From assembly GCF_000196435.1 (NCBI RefSeq), contig NC_010161.1, positions 682,001 through 746,000 on the forward strand: a DNA stretch of 64,000 nt, given 5' to 3'. Shown one piece after another: positions 31,755 to 41,396 of this stretch; position 1 is the stretch's first letter, and the number at the start of each line of letters is the position of its first letter. The notes below the pieces were generated by a model. The model ran no database searches. It saw only the letters and a list, made by a program, of their open reading frames with translations, and had not been told where the DNA came from. The position numbers and the translations under genes were made by a program. The DNA comes from Bartonella tribocorum CIP 105476. GTDB taxonomy: Bacteria; Pseudomonadota; Alphaproteobacteria; Rhizobiales; Rhizobiaceae.

Positions 31755-32775
31755 CTCATGTTGGATGAGAGCCCTGAATATCATAAGATTTTCTCATTTC
31801 AACTTCTTTTATAATGAAAAAATCAAAACCAATTTTGTACTTATAAATGGAGCTAGCATGTCGAAAAAACATTCAAAAAATAATTAAAAATGTTTCTTAT
31901 GAACACTTTCAAGTGCTGAGAGCTGTCGCACCATTAAAGGTAGGTACAAATGTAATGATGCAAGCTTGCTCTTTTAAAAGCATAAGAATGATAGTGCATA
32001 GTGGGGCTGCTATGATATTATTTACGGGCATTGTTGCGAAATGGGTTTGAGCACTTTGAGAGATGCTTTTCTAAAGAAAGATCCGTGAATGGCAAAGTAT
32101 ATTCCGTTTGGGATGTTTTGTTTTTCGTGGAGTGGGAGGGCGTAAGCTCAAAAAGACACGTGATAAATAAAAGCATGATGCAATAGGTAATTTCTATTAT
32201 TTATAAAAGAAGGCACTGCTTGAGATATCTTTGAAAGTCGTAAAGCTGAATGAAAAGAAAATGGTCAAGATGGGAAATGGTTTCTATCCTTAAAATTTTA
32301 TATTTTTCCCAAATTAAGCTCTCACCCTGTTTTAAGAGATTACACAAACAGAGATAGACAATATGTTTGCACCCATTTGGCATACAAAAGCTACAACAGT
32401 AGAAAAAATACGCCTTAGTCTTTATCTCAAACATGCGATTGAATGTTGATTTATAAGCAACAAGAAAAGCACGGGCTTTTTTTAGAAAACAACGCCATAA
32501 AATACAAGATTTTCCAGTAATAAATTGGAGAAGTGTGCCGGCTTTTTATGAAACATTTTTCGAAACAAAAAACATAACACAACTGACTTTTCGTCTACTT
32601 CTTCTTAAAGGTATTCGTACATATTCTTGGCATCATATTCACAAAATCAAATTGGCAGTAGTATATGAATAATTTCTGGCTAGAGAATATGAAAAGAAGG
32701 TGTGATGCGACAACAAAATTTCCTGTCCCTTCATCATCAGAAGCGACAAAAATTTAAAAAAGTGCGTTTGCTCTC
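31755..32775 (+). pseudogene. Decayed P4-type tyrosine recombinase (integrase), nearly full N-terminal and core region (copy E)
   Basis: No single frame is open, but joining plus-strand frames gives a recognisable integrase. The leader is at 31760-31855. SYEHFQVLRAVAPLKVG lies at about 31900-31945 and a shifted LLFHKRKDDSAQW-like stretch at 31965-32010. CEMGLSTLRDAFLKK follows at 32037-32080, and EITQTEIDNMFAPIWHTKA at 32340-32395. Further on are QRHKIQDFPVINWRSVPAFY at 32490-32550, a FRLLLLKGIRTYSWHHIH stretch (active-site Arg box) at 32600-32645, and DATTKFPVPSSSEAT at 32706-32750. The C-terminal HxxR and tyrosine boxes are missing. Frameshifts and stops abound, so it is inactive. It identifies the dispersed relic family. 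Confidence 0.75.
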
Positions 32776-32819
32776 TTACAATGATTTCTTTTTTCTGTAA
32801 CTGGTCATAATCTCCTTAC

Positions 32820-32965
32820 TAGCAAATTGTATGGTTCAATATGTAATGTGTAAGAAAATCATTCTGATTGATTCAATACAAGAAGGCTTCAGATGAAGGA
32901 ATATTGTTGTACTTGGGTAGGTATTAAACAAGCAGATGATCAATTATCATTATAATAAGTTAAGA
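32820..32965 (-). pseudogene. Integrase leader relic (dispersed family, copy F)
   Basis: On the minus strand a leader-only copy ends the larger relic. 'TGATTGATTCAATA' at 32867-32880 and 'TCAATTATCATTATAA' at 32939-32954 match the 51.0-51.1-kb copy in the same order and spacing. It faces copy E tail to tail, so two family members of opposite orientation abut here. Confidence 0.55.
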
Positions 32966-32997
32966 GATTATTTTTATAATGTAGATATGATTAAGCT

Positions 32998-33840
32998 TTA
33001 ATTTAATAAACCAATTTCACGCATTTTCATCAAAATTGTGTGGTTAATTTTTCCCGTGACAGGAAGATCAAACATTTTTTGAAATTGTTTTAAGGCTTCT
33101 ATCATCTTTTGATCTTCTATTCCTGTGACAAGAACTTCCTCATGACCAAAATTACGTAAAGCTTTTTGTACCTGTAAAATATCTTCAACAGAAGGATCTA
33201 AAATAGCTTCTTTCGAATTTGTTATATTTTTTGTTGTTGTATTCTTTGCCATTTCTATTTCGCTCTGTTTAATTAATATCGCAATTTCATCTGTTGTGGG
33301 ATTAGATAAAACGTTTTTTTGCTTTTTGGGGGTAGCTTGTTGTTTCCATAAAGCGATAGCACGACGCGTTTTAGGTCCATCCAGTCCATCTAAAGGTCCA
33401 TCATAAAGTCCTAATTCTGCGAGTTCTTTTTGTTTTTCCAGCATGCTTGCTGATTGAGGGGGGAAAGGTGAATCTGTGCGGTGATGACTTGGAGAATGGA
33501 GTGAAGTTACACGAGAGAGTTCTTGTGACTTTGCTTCTTTTTCGGATAAATTAGAGTTTTTTCCTATACTTTGAGCAGAAAAAAACGTCATTTGAGTTAA
33601 AATATTTTGATGTACCGTCGTTTGTGAAAATAAAGCATTAAATGAAACAAATAAAAAACTGATGATAAAAAGAAGAGATCCAACAAAAAATAAAATATTT
33701 TTTCGTGTATAAAAATAAAGAGTTTTTGCACTCCAAAAAATAAAATAAAAAATTATCAGAAGAAGAGTGATAACAATACTATTATTGTATTTACGCTGTT
33801 TTACAGTTTTTTTTCGGGACGTCTTTCGCTTTGTTGCCAT
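32998..33840 (-). CDS. Membrane-anchored protein with two peptidoglycan-binding domains
   Basis: The 280-aa protein starts with a Lys/Arg-rich cytoplasmic segment (TKRKTSRKKTVKQRK), followed by two hydrophobic stretches (about residues 22-40 and 50-68), then a low-complexity periplasmic linker and two PG_binding_1-type repeats. The first has LAELGLYDGPLDGLDGPKT (about 140-160) and the second ends in LKQFQKMFDLPVTGKI (about 250-268). It probably sits in the inner membrane and contacts peptidoglycan. No catalytic domain is present. The gene is bordered on both sides by gene-poor DNA. Confidence 0.85.
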   Translation of the reverse strand: MATKRKTSRKKTVKQRKYNNSIVITLLLIIFYFIFWSAKTLYFYTRKNILFFVGSLLFIISFLFVSFNALFSQTTVHQNILTQMTFFSAQSIGKNSNLSEKEAKSQELSRVTSLHSPSHHRTDSPFPPQSASMLEKQKELAELGLYDGPLDGLDGPKTRRAIALWKQQATPKKQKNVLSNPTTDEIAILIKQSEIEMAKNTTTKNITNSKEAILDPSVEDILQVQKALRNFGHEEVLVTGIEDQKMIEALKQFQKMFDLPVTGKINHTILMKMREIGLLN

Positions 33841-34298
33841 TATTTTTGATTTTCAGTTTCGTTTATTTTCCACAAAGGACGAATGTAAAGTATTTATTAT
33901 TTCAAGCTAGAAAGAAGCGCATTGATATGATTGCTTTTTCCTTTCAAATTCCTAAAATAAGCAGTTTCATTATATCCATTTATAAGTTGATAAATCGACA
34001 AGAGCTCTTATCAACTTCTATTAATTTCATAGTTTACAAATCTTTAATATATCAAAGAAAACATCAAATAATTAACACTCAAGATCATCTTGGTTTTTTC
34101 AAACGATCATTATCACATCTAAACAATCATGCCACGTTATTCTCCATTTTTGGCGCATATGTTTGCCTAATATTAAAAATCGAGTTGAGAATAGCTTCCA
34201 ATAACGATAGAATGACGATAGTCATTATTCTTCTTTATAATTTACATGGAGAGGGTTACTTATCCGTAAACGGTTTGGTAAGAGCAATTCTCTCTTAA
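33831..34298 (+). CDS. Hypothetical 155-codon frame (doubtful)
   Basis: A long frame runs through AT-rich DNA from within the start of the peptidoglycan-binding gene. The last third (LRIASNNDRMTIVIILLYNL, then GEGYLSVNGLVRAI) looks more protein-like than the rest and could be the remnant of a real gene. There is no ribosome site and no family I recognise. ATG 33927 is a possible internal start. It is kept at low confidence. Confidence 0.2.
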   Translation: MLPLFLIFSFVYFPQRTNVKYLLFQARKKRIDMIAFSFQIPKISSFIISIYKLINRQELLSTSINFIVYKSLIYQRKHQIINTQDHLGFFKRSLSHLNNHATLFSIFGAYVCLILKIELRIASNNDRMTIVIILLYNLHGEGYLSVNGLVRAILS

Positions 34299-34940
34299 TG
34301 TTATTATATTTGGGCATAAATTTCTTCTATTCATATCCAATAATTTTCATAAGTATCAATTAAATTGATATTTACAATGTTATAGAGAAAATCTCGATTT
34401 GAGATGGAATCATAAGGGATGCATTTTTTTTAACATTCTTATTGATATGTTGATCATTTTCATAACGTGCCAGTAAAAATTTTATAGACAATATAAAATA
34501 TTATATCGACACGAGAGTCAGATTAACAGAGTTTTATTCTTCTTTAGCCTTTTCAACTAAGCTTAAAATGATGGATTATTATTTAAAATAAGTATATACA
34601 CAGTATGGAAAAGAAATTAGATTATGTTTTTAATTCTTATCTTATTGCTACACTTTCTCGTGGAATAAAAGGCTATAAATGTGAAGCGTATACTTCTCCA
34701 TTATGAATGATTACGTCTCTTATTTTTTGTATAATTTTGATATTAATTCTTTACCGAATAAACAATGTGTTCCATTTTATACAGCGGTATTGTTTCATAT
34801 TTATAAAAAAAGCCAATGATATAGGTCCAATAAATGATTACTCAATTTTATAAAAAACTCATTTTATAAATTTTTTATAAAGAAGCAGTGTGTAAAATAC
34901 TCCTTTTATTGCATTTACCATTTCGGTACATCGATTGCCT
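34299..34940. other. Gene-free AT-rich spacer
   Basis: About 640 bases upstream of the DUF5330-like gene with no frame worth calling and no clear terminator or repeat. Confidence 0.5.
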
Positions 34941-35315
34941 ATGATACGTTTTTTAATCAAATTATCATTTTTTTTATTTTTTATTTTTGTCATTATTTCA
35001 TTTTTTGTAGCAAATCCAAGCAATAATCACTCTTCTAATCCAAAAAATAATGAGACAACAACGAGCGATGTGATTATTGCGTTTAAGGAAGCTTTAAATG
35101 ACTTAGGAACATTTTGTGATCGTAATAAAGAAACCTGCAAAGTAGGAAAGTCCTTTTTAAGTTTACTTAGTGAACGTGCATATTACGGTGCAAGAGCTGC
35201 TTATGAATATTTAGGGCATATATTAGGGAACAAAAATAATATAGAGATTTCCCCTCATGCTTCTCGCAAAATGGAAATACAAGAATTTTTACAAAATCAT
35301 ACAATGTTATCTTGA
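34941..35315 (+). CDS. DUF5330-like small membrane-anchored protein
   Basis: The product (124 aa from ATG 34941) has one N-terminal hydrophobic helix (FLIKLSFFLFFIFVIISFFV), a Ser/Asn-rich linker and a conserved block, ALNDLGTFCDRNKETCKVG, with two cysteines, followed by YYGARAAYEYL. This block matches the DUF5330-type proteins of Rhizobiales, whose function is unknown. The frame extends two codons upstream to a TTG, but the ATG is the better start. sufE lies 90 bp downstream in the same direction, a conserved Rhizobiales neighbourhood. Confidence 0.75.
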   Translation: MIRFLIKLSFFLFFIFVIISFFVANPSNNHSSNPKNNETTTSDVIIAFKEALNDLGTFCDRNKETCKVGKSFLSLLSERAYYGARAAYEYLGHILGNKNNIEISPHASRKMEIQEFLQNHTMLS

Positions 35316-35404
35316 AATAAGAATTTTTAATATTCTTCATATTTATTATGTTAGGAAAATAAATATATTCAACATGATTATAAAAGGGAAACAGGACTAA
35401 GATA

Positions 35405-35815
35405 ATGGCGGAAACAATCGATAATATTATAGAGAATTTTTCGCTTTTGGATAATTGGGAAGATCGTTACCGTTATGTCATTGAACTTGGCCACGAATTG
35501 CCACCTTTTCCGGAAAATGCTCGAAACGACACCCATAAAGTTCCTGGTTGTGTCAGCCAAGTGTGGCTTTTATCGTCACGCAATAATTCGGAGGACCCAA
35601 TATTAACGTTTCAAGGTGATTCCGATGCCCATATTGTGCGTGGACTCATTTATATTCTTCTTGCTTTTTATTCAGGCAAAAAAGCTTCTGAAATTCGCAA
35701 CTCTGATGCTCAAGATCTCTTTGAAAAACTTGGCTTAAATGAAAATCTTACACCACAACGATCCAACGGCCTGAAATCAATGATCAAACGAATTCATAAC
35801 GAGAGCTATATATAA
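35405..35815 (+). CDS. sufE: SufE family cysteine desulfuration protein
   Basis: SufE accepts persulfide sulfur from the cysteine desulfurase SufS and activates it for iron-sulfur cluster assembly. The 136-aa protein is full length. It has NWEDRYRYVIELG near residues 18-30, the sulfur-accepting Cys in VPGCVSQVWL near 51, and the IYILLAFYSGK segment. No other suf genes are in the window. It follows the DUF5330-like gene and converges on mucR. Confidence 0.93.
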   Translation: MAETIDNIIENFSLLDNWEDRYRYVIELGHELPPFPENARNDTHKVPGCVSQVWLLSSRNNSEDPILTFQGDSDAHIVRGLIYILLAFYSGKKASEIRNSDAQDLFEKLGLNENLTPQRSNGLKSMIKRIHNESYI

Positions 35816-35925
35816 TTCCTTTTCTAAAAATGATGGTACACAAAAAAAACTTTACAGAAAATGGTATTCTAAAAAGCAACTTTATATATCAATTTATACA
35901 GAAATTATTTTTTCGCAAAATATAA

Positions 35926-36363
35926 TTATTTAGCTTTTTTCCGTTTGCTTTTGCGTCCAAGACCCATTTCTTTGGCTAAAGCTGATCGTGTTTTTGCATA
36001 ATTAGGCGCCACCATAGGATAAGAACTGTCTAACTGCCATTTTTCACGATATTCTTCTGGCAACATTCCATAATGTGTCATGAGATGACGTTTGAGAGAT
36101 TTAAATTTTTTCCCATCTTCAAGACAAATAAGATAATCAGGAAATACTGAACGCTTTGGATTAACGGCAGGCCTTTGTTTTTCAACTTCGACCTCTGTTA
36201 ACTCTAGATTCCCCGCTTTACGAAAAGCAGCATGGACATCAGCAATTAAACTTGGCACTTCGGTCGGTCGAATAGAATTATTACTCACGTAGGCAGCAAC
36301 AATATCAGCAACCAATGTAATAACTAAATTGCTTTCAGTCTCTAAGACTGCACGATGTTCCAT
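35926..36363 (-). CDS. mucR: MucR/Ros family transcriptional regulator
   Basis: This 145-aa protein is a Ros/MucR-type regulator, a global repressor and nucleoid-like protein in Rhizobiales that controls envelope, exopolysaccharide and virulence genes. The N-terminal oligomerisation region (residues 10-50) precedes the DNA-binding domain YLICLEDGKKFKSLKRHLMTHYGM and the C-terminal VAPNYAKTRSALAKEMGLG. The second zinc cysteine of Ros is Asp here (CLED in place of CLEC), as in Brucella MucR. I chose ATG 36363 because AAAGGAAACAAG precedes it; the frame extends 20 codons further upstream without support. Confidence 0.92.
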   Translation of the reverse strand: MEHRAVLETESNLVITLVADIVAAYVSNNSIRPTEVPSLIADVHAAFRKAGNLELTEVEVEKQRPAVNPKRSVFPDYLICLEDGKKFKSLKRHLMTHYGMLPEEYREKWQLDSSYPMVAPNYAKTRSALAKEMGLGRKSKRKKAK

Positions 36364-36439
36364 TCTTGTTTCCTTTAATTCAAAATCGAGTAATTCAAAT
36401 CGAGATGTAGTGCATATACTCATAAAATCTTATGCACAT

Positions 36440-37205
36440 GAGTTTCATATTGTACAAAAATCTTTTTTGTCAATTCAATTATTCTATAAAATTGCCAAAA
36501 CACAAAAAAATCAAATAAATACCTCTTTTTTGTCATAATATACAATAAGAAAAACAAAATTCTATATGCTAATATATAGCTTATATTCTATTACAGATCA
36601 TACATAATATGTAATATATCACAAATATAAAAAAATATAAGATAAAATTTTATTTATTTTTTTAAAAAAGTAAAAATAAAATTACGAATTACAAAAATAA
36701 AACATATATAATATTATTTTTGTTTTAATTATTTATAATTAATTAATCATATTTTATATAAATTTTAAATTATTTTTATGGTTTATATTTCTAAAATTTA
36801 ACAAAAAAAGACAGTATATGTTATAAATATGACGGAATATCCCTATTTGCAATATGCAGATATTCATCAAAATGACACAAAATACTTCTTTATAATTTTA
36901 TAATATAATATTAATACTTTAGATATATTTACTAATATCTATAAAATTATACATTTATACTGTTTTAAAAAAATAAATTATTTTCCTCATAACTTATATT
37001 GTTTTATCCATAACTTCCATTATAAAAGTGGTATTTTATCCCCAGAAAACAATAGCTATGACAGTTAATGAATAGAAGGATATTTAATGGTAAAGATTAT
37101 CACGACGCTATTTTGGCAAGTGCGTAGAAACTTATATTTTCGCACTTGTATCAATAATTGTGATTCTAACAGATAAACAAAGCTATTAACATATTTAAAT
37201 ATAGG
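36440..37205. other. Long AT-rich intergenic region between mucR and oligopeptidase B
   Basis: About 770 bases with almost no G/C over 36540-37000. MucR proteins bind AT-rich DNA and autoregulate, so this divergent spacer is a plausible target; that is inference. A perfect 8-bp inverted repeat, CAAGTGCG / CGCACTTG, spans 37117-37148 about 65 bp upstream of the peptidase gene. No gene is visible. Confidence 0.5.
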
Positions 37206-37212
37206 ATTGTGT

Positions 37213-39306
37213 ATGGCCCGCACTTTTACAACTCCTCCCAAAGCAACTAGAATCACTCATAAAGAAATATATCATGGCATTTTTCGTGATGATCCCTATT
37301 ATTGGCTACGTGCATCTAATTGGCAAGATGTTTTTAAAAATCCTAACTGTCTTGATTCCAATATTCGAGATCATCTCGAAGAGGAAAATGCTTATCAAGC
37401 GGCTCAAATGGCTGATACAAAGCCATTACGAGATTTGCTTTTTAACGAAATGAAAGGCAGGATCCAAGAGAATGATAGTTCTGTTCCTATAAAAAATGGA
37501 CCTTTTGCTTACGGATTTTCTTATGTCACCAGCGGGCAACAACCACATTATTTCCGTACGCCAAGGAATGGTGGAGAAAAACATGTTTATCTTAATGGTG
37601 ATCTTTTGGCTGAAGGTAAAGAATATTTCAATTTTGGTTCAGTTCAAGAATCTCCTGATCATAGATATGTTGTATGGACCTATGATGATAAAGGATCAGA
37701 ATTCTATACAGCTAAAATTCGTAATTTAGAAACATTATCTGATTTTACAGACACCATAACTGATACATCCGGACAAATTGTGTGGGATGCCCGATCTGAA
37801 GGTTTTTTCTATACAAAGGTGGATGAAAACCACCGACCTTCAGAGCTCTATTATCATCGCTTAAACACCGATCAATCACAAGATAAGCTTATTTTTCGTG
37901 AAGATAATCCAGGTTTTTTCTTAAATGTAAGCGGTTCTAAGCTTCATGATGTTATTTATATTAATATTCATGATCATGAAACATCAGAGATCTGGTTAAT
38001 TCCTGCTGAATCACCTCTTAGCGTTCCTCAATGTGTACGAAAACGGCAAAAAGGTGTTGAATATTCACTTACAGAAGGTGGTGATGTCTTTTATATCCTT
38101 ACCAATTTAGATAACGCAAAGGATTTTAAAATTATGGTTGCGCCGCATGAAGCGCCGCAATCAGAAAATTGGTCAGAATTGGTGTCTCATCAGCTTGGAT
38201 GTTTGATCCTGTCCCATGATGCGTATCAAGACTTTCTCATTTGGCTCGAACGCTTTGAAGGACTTCCTCGTATAAAAATTATGGAGCGTACGACAAAACA
38301 AATCCATTCCATTGCTTTTGATGAAGAGGCTTATTCTTTAGGTCTACAAGGTGCAGCGGAATATAATAGTCCGTCCATTCGCTTTTCTTATTCATCTATG
38401 ACAACGCCTGATCAAGTATTTGATTATGAGGTGAGAAGTCGCAAACGAATATTGTTAAAGACGCAAATAATTCCCTCTGGCCATAATAAAGATGAATATA
38501 TAACGCGACGTATTATGGCCACTGCAGAGGATGGTGAAAAAATTCCTATCTCACTTTTTTATCATAAAACGACACCTCTTAATGGTTGTGCACCTTGTTT
38601 GCTTTACGGTTATGGTGCTTATGGAATCTCTATTCCTGCCAGTTTTAATAGTAATATCCTCTCTCTTGTAAATAGAGGTTTTATTTATGCTATTGCTCAT
38701 ATTCGTGGAGGCAAAGAAAAAGGGGTTGAATGGTATGAGAAAGGAAAACATCTTTTTAAATATAATACATTTACCGATTTTATTGCTTGTGGGCGCTATC
38801 TTGTAAACAATAAATTCACAGCGCATGATCGGCTTATTGCGCATGGTGGTTCGGCTGGCGGAATGTTGATGGGAGCTATTGCCAATATAGCACCACAGGA
38901 TTTTGCTGGGATTATAGCCAATGTCCCTTTTGTTGATGTTTTAACAACGATGCTCGATGCTTCTTTACCTCTAACGCCCCCTGAATGGCCCGAATGGGGC
39001 AATCCTCTTGAATCACAAGAAGATTATAATCTTATAGCTTCTTATTCTCCCTATGATAACGTCAAGGCGCAAAAATACCCCCCTATGCTTGTGATTGCAG
39101 GATTAACGGATCCACGTGTAACTTACTGGGAACCTGCAAAATGGGTAGCAAAATTGCGTGAATTCAAAACAGATGATAATGCAATTTTATTGCGTATTAA
39201 TATGGATGCAGGGCATGCTGGTGCGGCTGGACGTTTTTCAAAGTTAGAAGAAGTCGCTTATATCTATGCATATATTCTAAAGATAGCAGGAAAAGACTGT
39301 TGCTAA
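37213..39306 (+). CDS. ptrB: Oligopeptidase B (S9 family serine peptidase)
   Basis: Oligopeptidase B cleaves short peptides after basic residues in the cytoplasm. The 697-aa product has an N-terminal beta-propeller (to about residue 410) and a C-terminal alpha/beta-hydrolase domain with Ser547 in GGSAGG, Asp633 in GLTDPRV and His668 in DAGHAGAAGR, so the triad is complete. I chose ATG 37213 (MARTFTTPPKA), which has AGGA 7 bases upstream; a TTG two codons earlier is unnecessary. It converges on sodB with a shared terminator between. Confidence 0.95.
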   Translation: MARTFTTPPKATRITHKEIYHGIFRDDPYYWLRASNWQDVFKNPNCLDSNIRDHLEEENAYQAAQMADTKPLRDLLFNEMKGRIQENDSSVPIKNGPFAYGFSYVTSGQQPHYFRTPRNGGEKHVYLNGDLLAEGKEYFNFGSVQESPDHRYVVWTYDDKGSEFYTAKIRNLETLSDFTDTITDTSGQIVWDARSEGFFYTKVDENHRPSELYYHRLNTDQSQDKLIFREDNPGFFLNVSGSKLHDVIYINIHDHETSEIWLIPAESPLSVPQCVRKRQKGVEYSLTEGGDVFYILTNLDNAKDFKIMVAPHEAPQSENWSELVSHQLGCLILSHDAYQDFLIWLERFEGLPRIKIMERTTKQIHSIAFDEEAYSLGLQGAAEYNSPSIRFSYSSMTTPDQVFDYEVRSRKRILLKTQIIPSGHNKDEYITRRIMATAEDGEKIPISLFYHKTTPLNGCAPCLLYGYGAYGISIPASFNSNILSLVNRGFIYAIAHIRGGKEKGVEWYEKGKHLFKYNTFTDFIACGRYLVNNKFTAHDRLIAHGGSAGGMLMGAIANIAPQDFAGIIANVPFVDVLTTMLDASLPLTPPEWPEWGNPLESQEDYNLIASYSPYDNVKAQKYPPMLVIAGLTDPRVTYWEPAKWVAKLREFKTDDNAILLRINMDAGHAGAAGRFSKLEEVAYIYAYILKIAGKDCC

Positions 39307-39323
39307 TCTATAATACTTTTGTT

Positions 39324-39362
39324 TATAAGTCCCTATAATTTACTGGATTATAGGGACTTATA
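39324..39362. terminator. Bidirectional terminator between ptrB and sodB
   Basis: Perfect 16-bp inverted arms, TATAAGTCCCTATAAT and its complement, flank a 7-base loop. The structure lies 17 bp after the ptrB stop and 25 bp after the sodB stop, so it can serve both convergent genes. Confidence 0.75.
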
Positions 39363-39387
39363 GACGTTTAAAAATTATCTAGATGGC

Positions 39388-39990
39388 TTACAATCCACAA
39401 TCTTCATAAAGTTTTAAAACATAATCCCAATTGATCAAATGATCCACGAAAGCTTCGAGATATTTCGGACGAGCATTGCGGTAGTCAATGTAATAGGAAT
39501 GTTCCCACACGTCCACACCTAGAATAGGTTGAGCATCATGAACCAAAGGATTCTCACCATTAAGCGTTTTCATAATTTCAAGCTTACCATTTTTTACAGC
39601 AACCCATGCCCATCCGGAGCCAAATTGGGCACCACCAGCAGCAATAAAATCAGCACGGAATTTGTCATAGCCACCTAGATCAGATTCGATAGCTTTTGCT
39701 AGTTTTTCAGGCAGCTTTTGACCACCACCATCTTTTTTCATCCAATTCCAAAAATGGTTATGATTGTAATATTGCGCTGCATTATTAAACAAACCAATAT
39801 TTTTTCCAAAACTTGTTTTAACAATCTCTTCAAGGCTTTCATTTTCCAAGCCTGCATCTTTTATAAGGTTGTTGGTATTGGTAAGATAAGCGAGGTGATG
39901 CTTATCATGATGATATTCAAGCGTTTCGCGTGACATATAGGGCGAAAGAGCATCGTAATCATAAGGCAATGCAGCCAATTCAAAAGCCAT
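39388..39990 (-). CDS. sodB: Superoxide dismutase (Fe/Mn type)
   Basis: SodB removes superoxide in the cytoplasm. The 200-aa protein has all metal ligands: His in LEYHHDKHHLAYL near residue 27, His in QYYNHNHFWNW near 79, and Asp/His in VDVWEHSYYIDYRN near 160-164. The sequence before them, AAGGAQFGSGWAW, with Gly-Gly-Ala-Gln, is the pattern commonly found in iron-type enzymes. An AGGAGA lies just before the ATG. The 340 bases upstream hold its promoter and nothing else obvious. Confidence 0.95.
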   Translation of the reverse strand: MAFELAALPYDYDALSPYMSRETLEYHHDKHHLAYLTNTNNLIKDAGLENESLEEIVKTSFGKNIGLFNNAAQYYNHNHFWNWMKKDGGGQKLPEKLAKAIESDLGGYDKFRADFIAAGGAQFGSGWAWVAVKNGKLEIMKTLNGENPLVHDAQPILGVDVWEHSYYIDYRNARPKYLEAFVDHLINWDYVLKLYEDCGL

Positions 39991-40339
39991 TTAAAAATCT
40001 CCTCGATTCTAATTGTTAAGCTTACTTAAAAATCCTAATTTGCCATTTGCAGCACTTAAAAGCAAATGCTGAATACCTATATATGTTAATTAATTTTTAT
40101 GCCCCTCTCTTCATAAAGGTATCTCTAAGTTTATGATCTTAACCAACCCAAATGTTATTGATTTATAATGCATTGTTTCTGAAAAATTTTGAACATTTAT
40201 GAACAGGTAAAAAAAATATCACGACCTTTTGAATAAAAAACAGACGGAGATAGCTATTATCTCTTAATTCTTGTACCTGAAAATATTTTTCTCAAATATT
40301 GTACAAACTGTTTTTAATTTTTACAAAACTTTTCTAATC

Positions 40340-40745
40340 TATTACCTATTGATGCGGGAGTATTATAGAGCTTGCAACGGAATATGTAAGTGTTATTTTA
40401 AAAGGAATATTTCTCAATACGCTTGATCTCATTTCAAAGCGCTATTCATGCGTATTATAACGTAAAAGCCATTGGATATCATCATCTTTACGCTTATGAA
40501 AGAGTACAGCGGCACCATCATATATTTTACTGGTTTTCAATGTTGAAACAGCATTTGTTTTGATATGGTTTATAAGAGGTATTTTATTCCTTAATCTTCT
40601 ATAGTTTTTTACCCATACCACCGCTTGTAACAGGCGAGAGAGAGGCTTTGATTGTTCAATATAAAAAGATTTGAAATGAAAAAAATTATGATATTTGAGG
40701 TTGCTACTCAGACGTGCAAACTGATTAATCGTTATCATAAATCAA
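40340..40745 (-). pseudogene. Integrase N-terminal relic (dispersed family, copy G)
   Basis: The minus strand has a 98-codon open stretch (40442-40738) ending TLKTSKIYDGAAVLFHKRKD and then IQWLLRYNTHE before a stop. Past the stop the same region continues as RFEMRSSVLRNIPFK (about 40385-40435), which aligns with the RREMGLGALRDVSLK segment of P4-type integrases. The leader word TATCATAAATCAATAT at 40734-40749 is shared. It begins about 575 bp upstream of tRNA-Gln, a common kind of integrase target, but its tail points away from the tRNA. Confidence 0.68.
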
Positions 40746-40869
40746 TATTTATCTTTTTCAGATACTGCTGATCTTGGCACAGATTTTAAAAAACATTTTG
40801 TAAGGTTTATTACAATTGAATGTTTACACATATTGATTAAAAATAAAATTTTCTATAAGAGAACTTATT

Positions 40870-41004
40870 ATGTTTGTTGTGCGTTATAAAAGCGATCTAC
40901 CTTTAAAGAAAGGTCAGTTATTTTATATTGAAGAAGCCAAGAACAAACATACAGTTGAAAAGATAAAAAATAATCAATACACAAAGTTTTCTCATCTCTT
41001 TTAA
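40870..41004 (+). CDS. Hypothetical 44-aa ORF
   Basis: A short frame reads MFVVRYKSDLPLKKGQLFYI and ends KFSHLF; an AAGAGA lies about 8 bases before the ATG. It is hydrophilic and basic with no recognised domain. It is the only coding-like element in the 575 bp between the copy G relic and tRNA-Gln. It could be a small protein gene or chance. Confidence 0.25.
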   Translation: MFVVRYKSDLPLKKGQLFYIEEAKNKHTVEKIKNNQYTKFSHLF

Positions 41005-41321
41005 TTAAACAAGACGAGATGCGAATATATCAGAAAAGTAAAGCATATGCTAGTTGATTAAATACATGAGTAAATTACAGGATTTTTATTTTATGCCCTT
41101 AGAAAGTCGATAAAAGAGCAAAATAATTGATGGATAAATGGTTGTGACTTGTGTTAGAAGGGAAATTGTATATTATTTTTGCTGCGAATTTGTATCGTTA
41201 CGGTATCGTACAAGGTGTAGAGACTTTATGATAAAAAAGTAAAGTCTTTGATTTTCAGATATTGCGTCCAATCGCAGGAATCGCTATAAGGTGCAAAAGT
41301 AATTATAAAGCGTATTTTTTT

Positions 41322-41396
41322 TGGGGTATAGCCAAGCGGTAAGGCACCGGTTTTTGGTACCGGCATTCCCTGGTTCGAATCCAGGTACCCCAGCCA
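41322..41396 (+). tRNA. tRNA-Gln (anticodon UUG)
   Basis: A 75-base cloverleaf with acceptor arms TGGGGTA / TACCCCA, discriminator G and an encoded CCA end. The D arm contains AGCCAAGCGGTAAGGC, the anticodon loop contains TTG within TTTTTGGTA, and the T arm is CCTGGTTCGAATCCAGG. Such tRNA genes are common island attachment sites, and the type I secretion island begins 245 bp past its 3' end. I did not find a repeat of the tRNA 3' end on the far side of the island. Confidence 0.95.

Noticed and set aside
33831..34298. Long 155-codon frame as a confident gene
   Set aside because: It starts inside another gene, has no ribosome site and lies in AT-rich DNA; only the last third looks protein-like. 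It is kept only as a low-confidence feature.
40340..40745. 98-codon frame as an intact hypothetical protein gene
   Set aside because: Homologous fragments elsewhere and continuation of the homology past the stop show that it is part of a decayed integrase.
41221..41247. AGACTTTA / TAAAGTCT hairpin upstream of tRNA-Gln as a terminator
   Set aside because: The stem is only 8 bp and AT-rich, with no gene ending before it and no proper T-run.
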